Shown piece by piece: positions 1 to 8,307 of a stretch of 64,000 nucleotides of DNA. The translations under genes and the position numbers were made by a program. Source of the DNA: Lewinellaceae bacterium (lineage in GTDB: Bacteria > Bacteroidota > Bacteroidia > Chitinophagales > Saprospiraceae); assembly GCA_020636095.1 (NCBI GenBank), contig JACJYN010000004.1, positions 992,001 through 1,056,000 on the forward strand, given 5' to 3'. A model generated the notes under the pieces. It had not been told where the DNA came from. It did not search any database and saw only the letters and a program-made list of their open reading frames with translations. Each line of letters begins with the position of its first letter. Position 1 is the stretch's first letter.

Positions 1-74
1 GTGTTCATGGGTGTAAAAATAGAGAATAAGCCTGTTTTGGTGGCTGGATTGGGTTTGGTTATATTAACAAACTG

Positions 75-275
75 CTATTTTTCTTGTTTGGGCTTGAGTT
101 CAGAGATGATTACGGAGCGGGCGATTGAGCCAAGAGTTCCTTTTCTGTATCGGACAGCTTTTTGAAATATGGGATGCTCAGCCGTATCTGGTATTCGCAG
201 GTGATCTGCCAGGACGAGCATATCGCGGATATGCTCGTGTTCGGTGCTGGCCTGAATTTCGTCCATTTTTTTCAC
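75..275 (-). CDS. small hypothetical protein
   Basis: This is an unrecognised 66-residue frame starting MKKMDEIQAS and rich in charged residues, with no signal peptide or membrane segment. Composition looks protein-like, and an AT-rich stretch lies just upstream of the start. No family can be named. It lies beside decayed genes, so it could itself be a remnant of a longer protein. Confidence 0.35.
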   Translation of the reverse strand: MKKMDEIQASTEHEHIRDMLVLADHLRIPDTAEHPIFQKAVRYRKGTLGSIARSVIISELKPKQEK

Positions 276-431
276 TTAAAAGGCCATATCTTTGAAAAAA
301 GATATAGAAGCCTTTACTCATGAATCCTTTAATTCCTATCTGGAAAGAGAATTTGATGTAGCGTCTATGTTTCTGATTTAGAAAGGCGCGCCTAATATTT
401 TTTTTGATTCTGAATTCGAGAACTGAAATTG

Positions 432-629
432 CTAAGTACTCTGTTAATTAAGTAAATTATCGTTTCTGGGCGATGGATTTTCGTTCTAATCGAGGAGCGC
501 CCGCCCGCCTGCTGCGCAAGCCGGCAGGGAGCCTGATAGCCTTAGCTATCAAGGCGAGGACGAGACGACGGGTGGGGCGGAAAGACACGTTCAGAAGCAG
601 AAGATATTTATTTTACAGAGTACTAAGGG
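432..629. repeat. interspersed palindromic element, copy A
   Basis: An imperfect palindrome of about 198 bp. The outer arms pair: CTAAGTACTCTGT at the left against the complement of ACAGAGTACTAAG at the right. The centre holds a stem made of TGATAGCC and its near-complement GGCTATCA around 526-550, followed by AAGGCGAGGACGAGACGACG and then GGGGCGGAAAGA. The same order of core blocks recurs in the other copies, while the outer arms differ. It directly follows the 3' end of a gene fragment read on the minus strand. No open frame of its own is evident. Confidence 0.7.
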
Positions 630-803
630 CAGCGGCACGTTGACCACCAACCGCCCCTCGTCAGACAGGTAATGGAACAATCCGTTGTCGGGATGAGCAT
701 CCTGCCGGAAGGCCTGATAGGTGAGCAGGATGGATCGCAGCCCGGGTTGCCCTTCCCTTATAGGCGCGTGCTGGTTCAGGAAATCGGACAGCGGCCCGGC
801 TTG
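591..803 (-). pseudogene. C-terminal fragment of an unknown protein
   Basis: An open frame without a start codon, in a different reading frame from the metallophosphoesterase remnant upstream. It translates to protein-like sequence (for example GLFHYLSDEGRLVVNVPLP near its end) and then runs into the right arm of palindromic element A, where it stops. I do not recognise the family. It may be the tail of a gene fused by deletion to the phosphoesterase remnant, or chance coding-like sequence. Confidence 0.35.
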
Positions 804-1075
804 CTATTGAGCATACCATTCCGGCAATAGCTGAAAAAGGCTGTAGCAACGTCGTATCCGCCGTAGTACTCATGATTGCCCGGCAGAATATACACCGCCT
901 TAAAGGAATCCGCCGCCCACCTTATGAAATCATACGATCCGTAGTCATCGCCCAGATAAAAACAGTCCCCAGCAATCACCAATATCTCCGCCGAGGGGAT
1001 CAGCGGGTTGGCCGCCAGCCACCGGCGGTTGTCTGGGAATTCGCGGTGCAGGTCGGAGCAATACTGGATATTCAC
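776..1075 (-). pseudogene. metallophosphoesterase, truncated remnant
   Basis: The first 75 or so residues are the start of a calcineurin-like metallophosphoesterase. Three metal-binding blocks appear in order: SDLH near residue 7, AGD near residue 35 and LPGNHEYYGGYD near residue 64. The usual leucine of SDLHLEF is arginine here. After GGYDVATA the frame degenerates. Sequence resembling the expected continuation (LLQPF) sits in another frame at about 845, so a frameshift is likely. The second half of the enzyme, with the GHxH metal ligands, is missing. An intact protein would be about 250 residues. Confidence 0.7.
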
Positions 1076-1361
1076 TTTGGCTTTTGGGGTGAGAACAGGA
1101 TTTGGGATGGGATTAGTTCCTAATCTATAGGAATGTCTTTATGGCGGAAAAAATTGGTGAACCTTTTCTTTGTTGGCATCAGAAGACAGAAACATTGGCA
1201 AAAAATCCAAAAATAAATCGAGGTAACTGGACAGTGTTGATTCAAATTTGGCAGGACAAATCTTCGATAAATTTGGGGAAATATGTACTTTTATAGGGTC
1301 ATGACAACTTCATTAAGAATACCGGTAATCCTTATTTTTTTTGTGCGGCATTTTATTTTTC
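1076..1361. other. non-coding stretch
   Basis: AT-rich sequence between the start of the minus-strand phosphoesterase remnant and the small plus-strand genes, so it should hold promoters for both directions. I see no clear TAnnTTTG element, hairpin or repeat in it. Confidence 0.4.
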
Positions 1362-1694
1362 ATGCTTCACAAGGCGATTCTGTCTACCCCAATACCTTAT
1401 AACCCAATGCCTACCTTAGATAAGCAGGTAGTTGAATTCAATCCACTATGGAAAGATGTGGTCATGCAGTTGCTGGATAAAGTTAGGAACGGCATTGGGT
1501 TGAACGAAGCTGAATTAGCCATCCTTGCCCAGATGTACCGCTCTACAAAAGATGGAGGGTACTCCGCAGAATTGGAACAAGCGGCTGAAGAACTCATGAC
1601 GCTGATAGAAATGATTTTTGATCTTCATGGCCAAATAATAAAAGATGAAGGAGAACATCGAGGTGACCGCTCCGAAAAACCGGACGGCAACTGA
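1362..1694 (+). CDS. small hypothetical protein
   Basis: An unrecognised, mostly helical and acidic protein of 110 residues. The ATG at 1362 is chosen; the frame also has an upstream TTG at 1341 and an internal ATG at 1407 (MPTLDKQVVEF), which may be the true start. No signal peptide is seen. Its end overlaps the next gene by 50 bp in another frame, which suggests co-translation of the two. The pair could be a small two-gene module, but no toxin or antitoxin family is recognisable. Confidence 0.5.
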   Translation: MLHKAILSTPIPYNPMPTLDKQVVEFNPLWKDVVMQLLDKVRNGIGLNEAELAILAQMYRSTKDGGYSAELEQAAEELMTLIEMIFDLHGQIIKDEGEHRGDRSEKPDGN

Positions 1695-1872
1695 TACCTA
1701 CTTTGATTATTGGAAGGAGAAGATATTTCCGCTGGAAGAAGAATCCCGCCAGGTGGCCTTTGCCACTGTTCTCATGAATGTCATTCAATCCCTCTACGGC
1801 ATCGAAGCTATGTGGGAACTCGGTGCGCGCATGGTAGCACATAGCGTGGAGCAAAGGGCTGCCTTGAGGTGA
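1645..1872 (+). CDS. small hypothetical protein overlapping the preceding gene
   Basis: A 75-residue protein beginning MKENIEVTAPKNRT, soluble and probably helical, with aromatic residues (TYFDYWKEKIF) near the start. The ATG at 1645 lies inside the 3' end of the previous gene. Long overlaps of this kind are typical of coupled small genes, but one frame could also be spurious. The family is not recognised. Confidence 0.45.
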   Translation: MKENIEVTAPKNRTATDTYFDYWKEKIFPLEEESRQVAFATVLMNVIQSLYGIEAMWELGARMVAHSVEQRAALR

Positions 1873-1996
1873 CGCTCTCTCCTTTTTGCTAATTCCCCGA
1901 AAAGTGTATCGCTTTCCTAAACCCTCAACGGGTTTCTATGCTGGGCCGCCTGTTTATTTCGGTTGCCCCGTGGCTACATGGCCGACAAGGCTTTCC

Positions 1997-2830
1997 TCAT
2001 TTCAACATCTCCAGCACCTTCTCCCACAACAACTCATACCGCACCAGTTCGATATCAGAAATAGATTGTTCGGCGTGCAGCCGTTCCAGGTAAGGCCCCG
2101 ATAACCTATCTACCTTTTCCCGGTTAAAGCTGCCTTTCACCAGGCAGGACAGCAGCCCTACAAAAGCCGCCGTGCGGAGGTCTCCGGCCAGGTACCTTCT
2201 CTTGTAGCGGTTCAGGCCATCCATCCTGTCAATGACGAACCCCCTTTTTCCCTCCTTCAGGTAATGGATCAACTGTGCAATGAGGATCGCACAATTGCTG
2301 CCCTCCTTATCCTTCGAATAGATCGGCACTTCATTCATAAACTTGCCGACCTGCACCGGGGCCGCCGCCATAAAAGCGTAATAGGCCCAGGCGATGCGCC
2401 AGTTTTCCGCCATGGCGGCCTGCATTTTATCCAGGAAAGGAGTGACTACCGCATACACCTTTTTAACTTCTTCCAACTGCAGCTGGTTCAGCTTGGAAAT
2501 GAACAAGTACAGCATCAGGAGCGACCAGTTCAGGTGGCCTTTAGGCACCTTTACAACCGACCTCGAAATAGCCTCATCGGCGTCGAGGTACCGGCGCATC
2601 TGCAAAAAGGCAGAGACCGCCCCTATCTCAAAGGTGAAAAACACGGCATAGGGCTTTTTGCCAGGCAATAGCTTCAGGTGGCTCACCGCCGCTTCACAGG
2701 AATCGGCCACTCTCTCCCAATCCGAAGCAGCCTGATAACCCAGGACTTCAATTTTGAAATACAACTGCGACAACTTAACGTCCTGGAGCGCAATCGGCGA
2801 GCGGGCCTCCGCCAGGTACCTTTGCGCCAT
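1997..2830 (-). CDS. helical-repeat protein, probably 5'-truncated
   Basis: A 277-residue alpha-helical protein whose spacing of aromatic and small residues suggests TPR-like solenoid repeats. The start MAQRYLAEARSPIALQD looks like the middle of such a protein rather than a natural N-terminus: it has no preceding domain or promoter, and a plus-strand gene fragment begins only 9 bp away. I infer that the original gene was longer (this kind of Bacteroidota helical-repeat protein is often around 500 residues) and lost its 5' part at the junction near 2835. It may still be translated. Function is unknown. Confidence 0.5.
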   Translation of the reverse strand: MAQRYLAEARSPIALQDVKLSQLYFKIEVLGYQAASDWERVADSCEAAVSHLKLLPGKKPYAVFFTFEIGAVSAFLQMRRYLDADEAISRSVVKVPKGHLNWSLLMLYLFISKLNQLQLEEVKKVYAVVTPFLDKMQAAMAENWRIAWAYYAFMAAAPVQVGKFMNEVPIYSKDKEGSNCAILIAQLIHYLKEGKRGFVIDRMDGLNRYKRRYLAGDLRTAAFVGLLSCLVKGSFNREKVDRLSGPYLERLHAEQSISDIELVRYELLWEKVLEMLK

Positions 2831-2838
2831 GTTGTTAA

Positions 2839-3358
2839 CTCATCGGCGCCTACCTGCGCGAGCGGCAGCGCGAGGAGTGGGAACAAAAGAAAGCCGGCCA
2901 TGCCCGAGCCTGGAAGGAGTTTTACGAGAACAACTTTGAGCAGATCATCGAGCAACTGAAAAGCAAAGCCACCGGCTGGCAAGGCGTAGGCGCCCACCTC
3001 TACGGCACCGCCCTCCGCCGCGGGCTGATCCGGTTTGAGCCCGGCGAAGCCCAGCGGATCTACGAGGAGGACCTGCAGTGCGCCCGCAAGGAAGCGGAGG
3101 CTGCCTTCGAGCAGGGCCGCCAGGGCGGCAGGAACTTGTTCCAGCTTCGCGAGCTCGAAAAGGCCATGAGGGATGAGAAAGGGTTGGAGGAGCGCGCCAA
3201 GGAAATCGCCCGGAAGATGTCGCCTGCTCCAAAACAGCCGCAGCAGCGAGGAGCCTGCCCTCGCCTACCAACAGATGAGCCTGGGGGTGGTGGAGAGGTG
3301 TAAGAAAGTGTTACAGGAGGTGGTGGAAACTCTGAAATGTTTGGAAGAAAGAACGTAG
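2839..3358 (+). pseudogene. 3' fragment of an unknown gene, frameshifted
   Basis: There is no start codon: an in-frame stop lies at 2836-2838, yet the next 150 codons read as a coherent, charged, helical protein (blocks such as LRERQREEWEQKKAGHARAW and LRELEKAMRDEKGLEERA). From about 3230 the better continuation is in the +1 frame (LAYQQMSLGVVERCKKVLQE), ending at 3358, so a frameshift is likely. This is a broken gene that lost its 5' end at the same junction as its minus-strand neighbour. The family is not recognised. Confidence 0.55.
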
Positions 3359-3581
3359 AGCTGAATTGTTTGTACAATTGTTTGCAAATGACAAAAACAG
3401 AAGTACAAACATATTTGAACCTGGAGCCTTTCCGGCGCAAGGTTTGAACGCGCTAAATGGGAGGAAATACGATGGGATTGGAAGTAAAAAACACGATAGG
3501 GCTTATTCCCCAAACAAGCTGTAATGCAGCGATGACGCGGGATTACTCCCGTGCGGTCGTGTACTTCGTGCTCGAACTCGA

Positions 3582-3645
3582 GATGCCCCGTTAAGAGTAT
3601 CCCAGTTTAGCAAACTGGTGGTTTCAGCCGCTCACCCACGTCACC
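3582..3645 (-). pseudogene. partial tRNA-Ser(GCT) copy
   Basis: The stretch repeats, almost base for base, the 5' two-thirds of the intact tRNA-Ser(GCT) at 3784-3872: acceptor 5' strand, D arm, anticodon arm with loop TTGCTAA, and variable arm. The T arm is missing. A poor acceptor match (GATGACG) occurs about 50 bp further on at 3531-3537, after unrelated sequence. It is therefore probably a broken duplicate rather than a working tRNA. Confidence 0.75.
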
Positions 3646-3669
3646 GGGTGTTTTTTGAATTTTTTCAAG

Positions 3670-3744
3670 TCGGGGTAGCAGGATTCGAACCTGCGGCCTC
3701 CTGCTCCCAAAGCAGGCGCGCTGACCGGACTGCGCTATACCCCG
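3670..3744 (-). tRNA. tRNA-Pro(TGG)
   Basis: Read on the minus strand, the cloverleaf is complete: acceptor CGGGGTA pairing with TACCCCG, anticodon stem CCTGC/GCAGG around the loop TTTGGGA (anticodon TGG), and a T arm with GGTTCGAATCC. The length is 75 nt and CCA is not encoded. It lies between a full and a partial copy of tRNA-Ser(GCT), all on the same strand, and could be co-transcribed with the upstream tRNA-Ser. Confidence 0.95.
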
Positions 3745-3783
3745 AATGGTCCGCCTTTACTAATAAATACAAGCGGACGGAAG

Positions 3784-3872
3784 CGGTGACGGCGGGATTC
3801 GAACCCGCGATACCCCGTTAAGAGTATGCCAGTTTAGCAAACTGGTGGTTTCAGCCGCTCACCCACGTCACC
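3784..3872 (-). tRNA. tRNA-Ser(GCT)
   Basis: An 89-nt class II tRNA on the minus strand. Acceptor GGTGACG pairs with CGTCACC, anticodon stem CCAGT/ACTGG encloses the loop TTGCTAA (anticodon GCT), a long variable arm follows as expected for serine, and the T arm contains GGTTCGAATCC. It is 39 bp upstream of tRNA-Pro. Its first 64 nt are duplicated at 3582-3645. Confidence 0.95.
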
Positions 3873-4064
3873 GGGTGTATTCTGAATCAAAAACTTCGGG
3901 CTGGCTTTCCAGCTTTTTCCGAAGCGATTGCAAAGGTAAATAGCCAGGGGGGATTATGCAAGGTGTTAGCTTTATTTTTTATCGCCTTTTTACTATGTGT
4001 TTCCGAACAGGAGGCTCAACGGCTTGTCTGTCAGGAAAGTTCCTCTAAAAAAACTTCTGTGGCG

Positions 4065-4072
4065 TACCTTTG
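4065..4072 (+). promoter_or_regulatory. -7 element for the alpha/beta hydrolase gene
   Basis: TACCTTTG matches the Bacteroidota -7 consensus TAnnTTTG and lies 32 bp before the ATG at 4104. No convincing -33 TTG box is seen. Its position inside the longer open frame supports the downstream start. Confidence 0.5.
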
Positions 4073-4103
4073 TGAAATAAAGTCTATTGAATACCTTCCA
4101 CCT

Positions 4104-5135
4104 ATGAAAATTATTAAAACCCTACTCAAAGTTGCAGCTGGGGCCCTTCTTCTGCTTGTTGTTGCTTTCCTGCTGGGCCCCCGAGCTCATTTTCCAGCGT
4201 TCGACGGGAAAATGCCGGGAATTGATTGGGCGATAACAGATTTGGACTCTATCATCCAAACCCGCGAAGCAGCTGTCCCCAACCTCAAACCCGACAACCA
4301 GGCGCGCGTCATCTGGGCGGATTCGGTGCGCCGCACGCCTTATAGCGTGGTGTATCTGCACGGTTTTTCCGCCAGCCCGATGGAGGGTGACCCCGTACAC
4401 CGGGAGTTTGCCTCCCGGTATGGCTGCAACCTGTATCTGGCGCGCCTGCCACAACATGGTATCGATGACGCGGAATCGTTCAAAGACGTGACGCCCAAAG
4501 ACTGGATAGATGCAGCGGCAGAAGCCCTTGCCATCGGGCATTTGCTGGGCGAAAAGGTGATCCTGATGTCCTGCTCTACCGGGAGCACGCTTTCTATTTA
4601 TCTGGCGGCGGAAAACCCGGAGGCAGTGGACGGGCTCATTATGTATTCTCCCAACATCGCTATTGCAGATCCCGCGGCAATCCTGCTTACTTATCCCTGG
4701 GGGCTGCAAACAGCCAGGGCTATGGTTGGAACGTACCGCACTATTCCAGGATTTATAGGCTGGGATGCCGAAAAATACTGGACGGTAAAGTACCGGACGG
4801 AAGGGTTGCAAGCGTTGCAGGCGCTACTCGATGCCACTATGCAACCCCGATACTTCGAAAAGATCCGCCAGCCGCTCTTCATTGGCTACTACTACAAAAA
4901 TGAAAAGGAAAAAGACGAGGTGATCTCCATTGAGGCGATAAAGACATTTTTCGAACACACCTCTACCCTACCCGCAAGCAAGCAACTAGTGGCTTTTCCG
5001 GATGTAAACACCCATATCCTTCCTTCCAGGTTGTTTTCTAAAAGCCTTCCGGCGGTTCAGGAGGCTACTTACCAATTTGCGGAGAAGGTATTGGGTATGG
5101 AACGCACTACTGGGTATTTGGAGGACGGTAGGTGA
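4104..5135 (+). CDS. membrane-anchored alpha/beta hydrolase
   Basis: A 343-residue serine hydrolase-type protein. The N-terminus MKIIKTLLKVAAGALLLLVV is one hydrophobic anchor or signal sequence. The alpha/beta fold follows: the oxyanion-loop block VVYLHGFSASP near residue 90, then SCSTGST near 155 as the nucleophile elbow (G-x-S-x-G drifted to S-x-S-x-G), and DVNTHI near the end supplying the likely catalytic histidine. The frame is open from 3963, but the ATG at 4104 gives a clean signal sequence and lies just after a TAnnTTTG element. It is probably an esterase or lipase-like enzyme facing the periplasm; the substrate cannot be predicted. Confidence 0.8.
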   Translation: MKIIKTLLKVAAGALLLLVVAFLLGPRAHFPAFDGKMPGIDWAITDLDSIIQTREAAVPNLKPDNQARVIWADSVRRTPYSVVYLHGFSASPMEGDPVHREFASRYGCNLYLARLPQHGIDDAESFKDVTPKDWIDAAAEALAIGHLLGEKVILMSCSTGSTLSIYLAAENPEAVDGLIMYSPNIAIADPAAILLTYPWGLQTARAMVGTYRTIPGFIGWDAEKYWTVKYRTEGLQALQALLDATMQPRYFEKIRQPLFIGYYYKNEKEKDEVISIEAIKTFFEHTSTLPASKQLVAFPDVNTHILPSRLFSKSLPAVQEATYQFAEKVLGMERTTGYLEDGR

Positions 5136-5436
5136 GGTGTATATCAGTGTATCAGGGAGCGGTGTATCGGTGAGGGCGATCCGTCTCTGCCGGACGGAGG
5201 CCGGCTATGACGGACGGAGGCCGGAAACCCTCCGGAAGGAATGAAGGAACGAGGGAAAGAATGAATAGGAATAAAATATGTTTGAACCTGAAGGCCAGGA
5301 TCAATTACATATGTAAAATATTCAATCATTCACTAATTCAGTTCTTTAAGTGCTTTTTAGTTTTAGTTTGTTCAAAAATAGAAAGAAAATTCCGACTGAG
5401 TAAAAGGACATACAAAAGTAGTAAAGATAAATATTT
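5136..5436. other. non-coding stretch with short repeats
   Basis: Between the hydrolase gene and palindromic element B. It holds a 14-bp direct repeat CGGACGGAGGCCGG near 5193 and 5212. Around 5364-5411 is an AT-rich block, AGTTTGTTCAAA followed by sequence ending ACTGAGTAAAA, which recurs near 25649-25685 and resembles the arm of the variant palindromic elements. No gene is seen. Confidence 0.5.
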
Positions 5437-5602
5437 CTAGTGCGCCGGGAACGAAGTTATTGGTCAATAATTTGAGGCTGTTTTTTGGCCAGGCAAGGCG
5501 CGACGACCGACCATAGCCTAAGCTACGGAAGGAAGGAGCAACGCAGCATGGGCGAAAAAGAGCCCAAAGAATTGGTTAAAAATTTCGTTCCCGGCGCACT
5601 AG
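5437..5602. repeat. interspersed palindromic element, copy B
   Basis: A 166-bp palindrome with long outer arms: CTAGTGCGCCGGGAACGAA at the left and its exact complement at the right. The core reads GGCAAGGCGCGAC, then CATAGCCTAAGCTACGG, then AAGGAGCAACGCAGCATGGG and CGAAAAAGAG, in the same order as in the other copies. The right end stops 1 bp before the stop codon of the minus-strand LytTR gene, so the element fills the space between two convergent genes and could act as their shared terminator. Confidence 0.8.
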
Positions 5603-5603
5603 C

Positions 5604-6353
5604 TTATATAAACCGCTCCAGGAAATCGCGTTTGCGGGAGTTGGACACCAGCAGTTCCTTGCCGGTAGAAAGGATGACCGAACCGCCTTTGCCTTTGATA
5701 TAGCGTTTTACATAGTCGAGGTTGACCATATAAGAGCGGTGGATGCGGCAGAAGCCCTGATCGGAAAGTAAGTTTTCGTAGAATTTCAGTTTCCGGCAGA
5801 TCATGGGCTGTTGGCCATTGGTGAGGTGAAAATTCGTGAAGTTGTCATTGGCCTCGCAGTAGAGGATATCGGAGATTTCTACCACCTCGAATCCATCGAT
5901 CAGGGGCAGGACAACCCGCTGTTTCTGTTTCGGCGGCAGGCTGAGGTTTTCTTTTAAAATACGAGCCGTATTGACCACTTGGTGCTCCTGGATACGTATC
6001 CGGGCTTTTTCAACGGCCTGTACGAGTTCTTCGATATCAATGGGCTTGAGGAGGTAATAGGCGGCGCTCAAATTGAGGGCCTGAATAGCGTACTGGCTGA
6101 AGGCGGTGATGAAGATCACTTCAAAATTGATCTCTTCCAGTTGCTCCAGCAGGTCGAAGGCATTGCCGTAGGGCATCTCAATATCGAGAAATACCAGCTC
6201 GGGTGCGTGCGTGGCAATAGCCGCCTTTGCTTCCTGTATATTGGCGCATTCGGCCACAACTTTTAGCCCCGGGCAGTATTTAGCCGCATAGTTGCGCAGG
6301 ATCTCCCGGCTGTCCTGCTCATCATCGACAATAATGGCACTGATTGGGTTCAT
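5604..6353 (-). CDS. LytTR-family response regulator
   Basis: A 249-residue two-component regulator. The receiver domain (about 1-125) has the acidic pair DD at 10-11, the phosphoacceptor Asp57 in FLDIEMP, the TAFS switch near 103 and the lysine of LLKPID near 122. The C-terminal LytTR DNA-binding domain (about 145-249) shows the typical ILYCEANDNFT and FCRIHRSYMVNLDYV blocks. It overlaps the sensor gene by 4 bp, so the two are one operon and a cognate pair. LytTR proteins bind pairs of 9-bp direct repeats spaced about 21 bp; three such repeats lie upstream of the operon at 8308-8358. Confidence 0.95.
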   Translation of the reverse strand: MNPISAIIVDDEQDSREILRNYAAKYCPGLKVVAECANIQEAKAAIATHAPELVFLDIEMPYGNAFDLLEQLEEINFEVIFITAFSQYAIQALNLSAAYYLLKPIDIEELVQAVEKARIRIQEHQVVNTARILKENLSLPPKQKQRVVLPLIDGFEVVEISDILYCEANDNFTNFHLTNGQQPMICRKLKFYENLLSDQGFCRIHRSYMVNLDYVKRYIKGKGGSVILSTGKELLVSNSRKRDFLERFI

Positions 6354-8245
6354 ACCTGAATCGGGATTTTTAGGGTTACGGCCGTACCGGTATCCGCTGC
6401 ATCGGGGAATTGATCTTCAATGGTTACTGTATATTGTTTCTGGTAAGCCTGGTTGATGAGGCTGATGCGCCGGCTGACATTCTGCAAGCCGGTACTATTG
6501 TATTTTATCTGCTGGCTGGTCTTGATGGCTATGGAGCGGCTCCGCCCGATACCGTCATCCCGGATCTGTACGACGGCCATACCGTTTTCCTTTCGAATGG
6601 CCACCTCCAGCCTCCCCTTCTCCTCTTTGTACCTCAGCCCGTGCCAGATAGCGTTTTCTACAAACGGCTGCAACAACATAGGCGGCAGCTCGATTGCGGC
6701 GTAATCGATATCCGGGCTTTTCTCAAAGGTATAGTCGAATTTATCCCGGAAGCGGAAATGCTCCAGTTCGAGATAGAGTTCCAGCAGGCCCACCTCCTCC
6801 TCGAAAGAGATAAAGTCCTTCTGGCTGTGGTCGAGCACCATCCGCATCAGCCGGGCAAAATTGGACAGGAATTTGTTGGCGGAGCGTTCGTCATTGCGGG
6901 AGATAAAGTTGTTGACGCTATTCAGCGCATTGAAGATGAAGTGGGGATTCATCTGAGTACGCAGGGATTTGAGCAACAGCAACTGATTGGCCTGTCGCCG
7001 CCGGCGCACATTTTTCACAATAAAATACAGGGAAATCGCCGCTCCGAGCAGCAAAAGGCAAAGGAAGATAATGATCAGCCGCTGGTTGCGCACCTGGCTT
7101 TGCAGCAGGGCCTGTTCCTTCTCTTCGATGTCAAAGTCTTTTACCAGCAGGTCGATCTTACCCTGTTCTTTGAGGATGGCCACCTGCTGGTCCAGTTCGT
7201 CCTGTTTTTGTTGCAGCACCTTTTCATTTTCATCCATGTACCGCCGGTAGTCTTCCAGGGCGGCTTCGTATGCCCCTTTCTTTAGATTGAGTTCTGAGCT
7301 TTTTTTATAAACCTCGGCGCTGCTGGCGGGATTGACATCCTCCCGGATCAGGCTGCGGGAGGCCTTGACGTATTTCTCCGCCTCTTCCAGTTCCCCCTTA
7401 TTGATATAGAGGTCTGCCAGTTGCAGTTGTTCTCCGATTCTGGCCTCTGGCGGCAACTGGAAGTTCTGCTGGCTTTTGACCGTATTGAGGCTTAAGTCGA
7501 TCTTTTCCTGTTCATTTCCTGAAGACTGAATGATCGCCCGGTTAGCCTGTTCAATAGGTTCGTAATCTTCAGGCTTGAGCTGCTGTTGCTGAACATAATT
7601 CAGGGAGTTAGTGTAAGACTCCCGGGCCCGGGGCAGGTCCTGCTGGGAAACGAAAAACCGGGCCTTTTTGGCGTCGATGCGAGCCACGCCGATACTATCC
7701 GGCAAGCTTTTGTAGTAGGCCCGCAGAGAATCGTAAAGCAGCTCGCCCTCCCCTATTCTACCGCTGGCGACGGCCAGGTCGGCCAACCCTTCCCGGCATC
7801 GGGCAGCCAGTTGTTGGTTGCCGGTGCTGGCCAGGCAGTCCTGAAAATGAGTGCGGGCAACCTGGTATTGCCCCTCCTTCAATTCTGCACTGCCCAACCA
7901 GTAAAGAATGATGGGCTTCAGGCCTGTGCTTTTTTCTCTTTGCAGCGCCTGTAGCGCCTCTGTATACCGCCGCCTGGCTAAAGTAGTCTGCCCGATCTGC
8001 TCGTAAATATTGCCCAGCAGGAGATAGGACTCCGCTTCGGTTTGGCGGTTTCCTTCTTTTTTGCTTTGCTGCAGAATGCTCTCCACCAGCTTGATAGCTT
8101 GCTCCGGCTTGGTAATGCTCAGCTGGCGTGCTTTTTCCAACATGGGGTCTTTTGCCTGCCAGAAACCGGAATGCTGAACCGGCTGGGCCGCGATTGCCTG
8201 AAAGAACAGCAGCAGCAAAAGCGATATGGAATAGCGGTATTTCAT
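6350..8245 (-). CDS. LytS-type sensor histidine kinase with TPR sensor region
   Basis: A 631-residue kinase. After a signal peptide (MKYRYSISLLLLLFFQAIAA) come TPR-like helical repeats (about 30-330), a coiled coil (about 340-385), one membrane helix (about 390-412), the His_kinase block QMNPHFIFNALNSVNNFI (about 429-446, with the phosphorylatable histidine) and an ATPase domain with ENAIWHGL (about 528) and DDGIGR (about 563). The TPR part should lie in the periplasm. The frame is open from 8329, but the ATG at 8245 (or 8248) precedes a proper signal peptide. A -7 motif lies only 6 bp from the ATG, so the transcript may be nearly leaderless. Confidence 0.93.
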   Translation of the reverse strand: MKYRYSISLLLLLFFQAIAAQPVQHSGFWQAKDPMLEKARQLSITKPEQAIKLVESILQQSKKEGNRQTEAESYLLLGNIYEQIGQTTLARRRYTEALQALQREKSTGLKPIILYWLGSAELKEGQYQVARTHFQDCLASTGNQQLAARCREGLADLAVASGRIGEGELLYDSLRAYYKSLPDSIGVARIDAKKARFFVSQQDLPRARESYTNSLNYVQQQQLKPEDYEPIEQANRAIIQSSGNEQEKIDLSLNTVKSQQNFQLPPEARIGEQLQLADLYINKGELEEAEKYVKASRSLIREDVNPASSAEVYKKSSELNLKKGAYEAALEDYRRYMDENEKVLQQKQDELDQQVAILKEQGKIDLLVKDFDIEEKEQALLQSQVRNQRLIIIFLCLLLLGAAISLYFIVKNVRRRRQANQLLLLKSLRTQMNPHFIFNALNSVNNFISRNDERSANKFLSNFARLMRMVLDHSQKDFISFEEEVGLLELYLELEHFRFRDKFDYTFEKSPDIDYAAIELPPMLLQPFVENAIWHGLRYKEEKGRLEVAIRKENGMAVVQIRDDGIGRSRSIAIKTSQQIKYNSTGLQNVSRRISLINQAYQKQYTVTIEDQFPDAADTGTAVTLKIPIQV

Positions 8246-8251
8246 CATAGC

Positions 8252-8259
8252 CAAAGATA
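8252..8259 (-). promoter_or_regulatory. -7 element for the LytS/LytTR operon
   Basis: On the minus strand TATCTTTG matches TAnnTTTG and ends just before the ATG codons at 8248 and 8245. If it is used, transcription would start at or very near the start codon. No good -33 box is visible. Confidence 0.45.
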
Positions 8260-8307
8260 TAATACTTCTGCGAATTGCCTTTAGGCGAAAATGGCTGGAA
8301 AAAGTAT

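Noticed and set aside
2264..2671. Plus-strand open frame of 135 codons
   Set aside because: It is antisense to the helical-repeat protein, whose composition is far more protein-like.
3531..3645. Second working tRNA-Ser
   Set aside because: The T arm is missing and the acceptor 3' match is distant and imperfect.
6410..7285. Plus-strand open frame of 291 codons
   Set aside because: It is antisense to the conserved kinase domain of the LytS-type sensor and has no plausible signal or domain.
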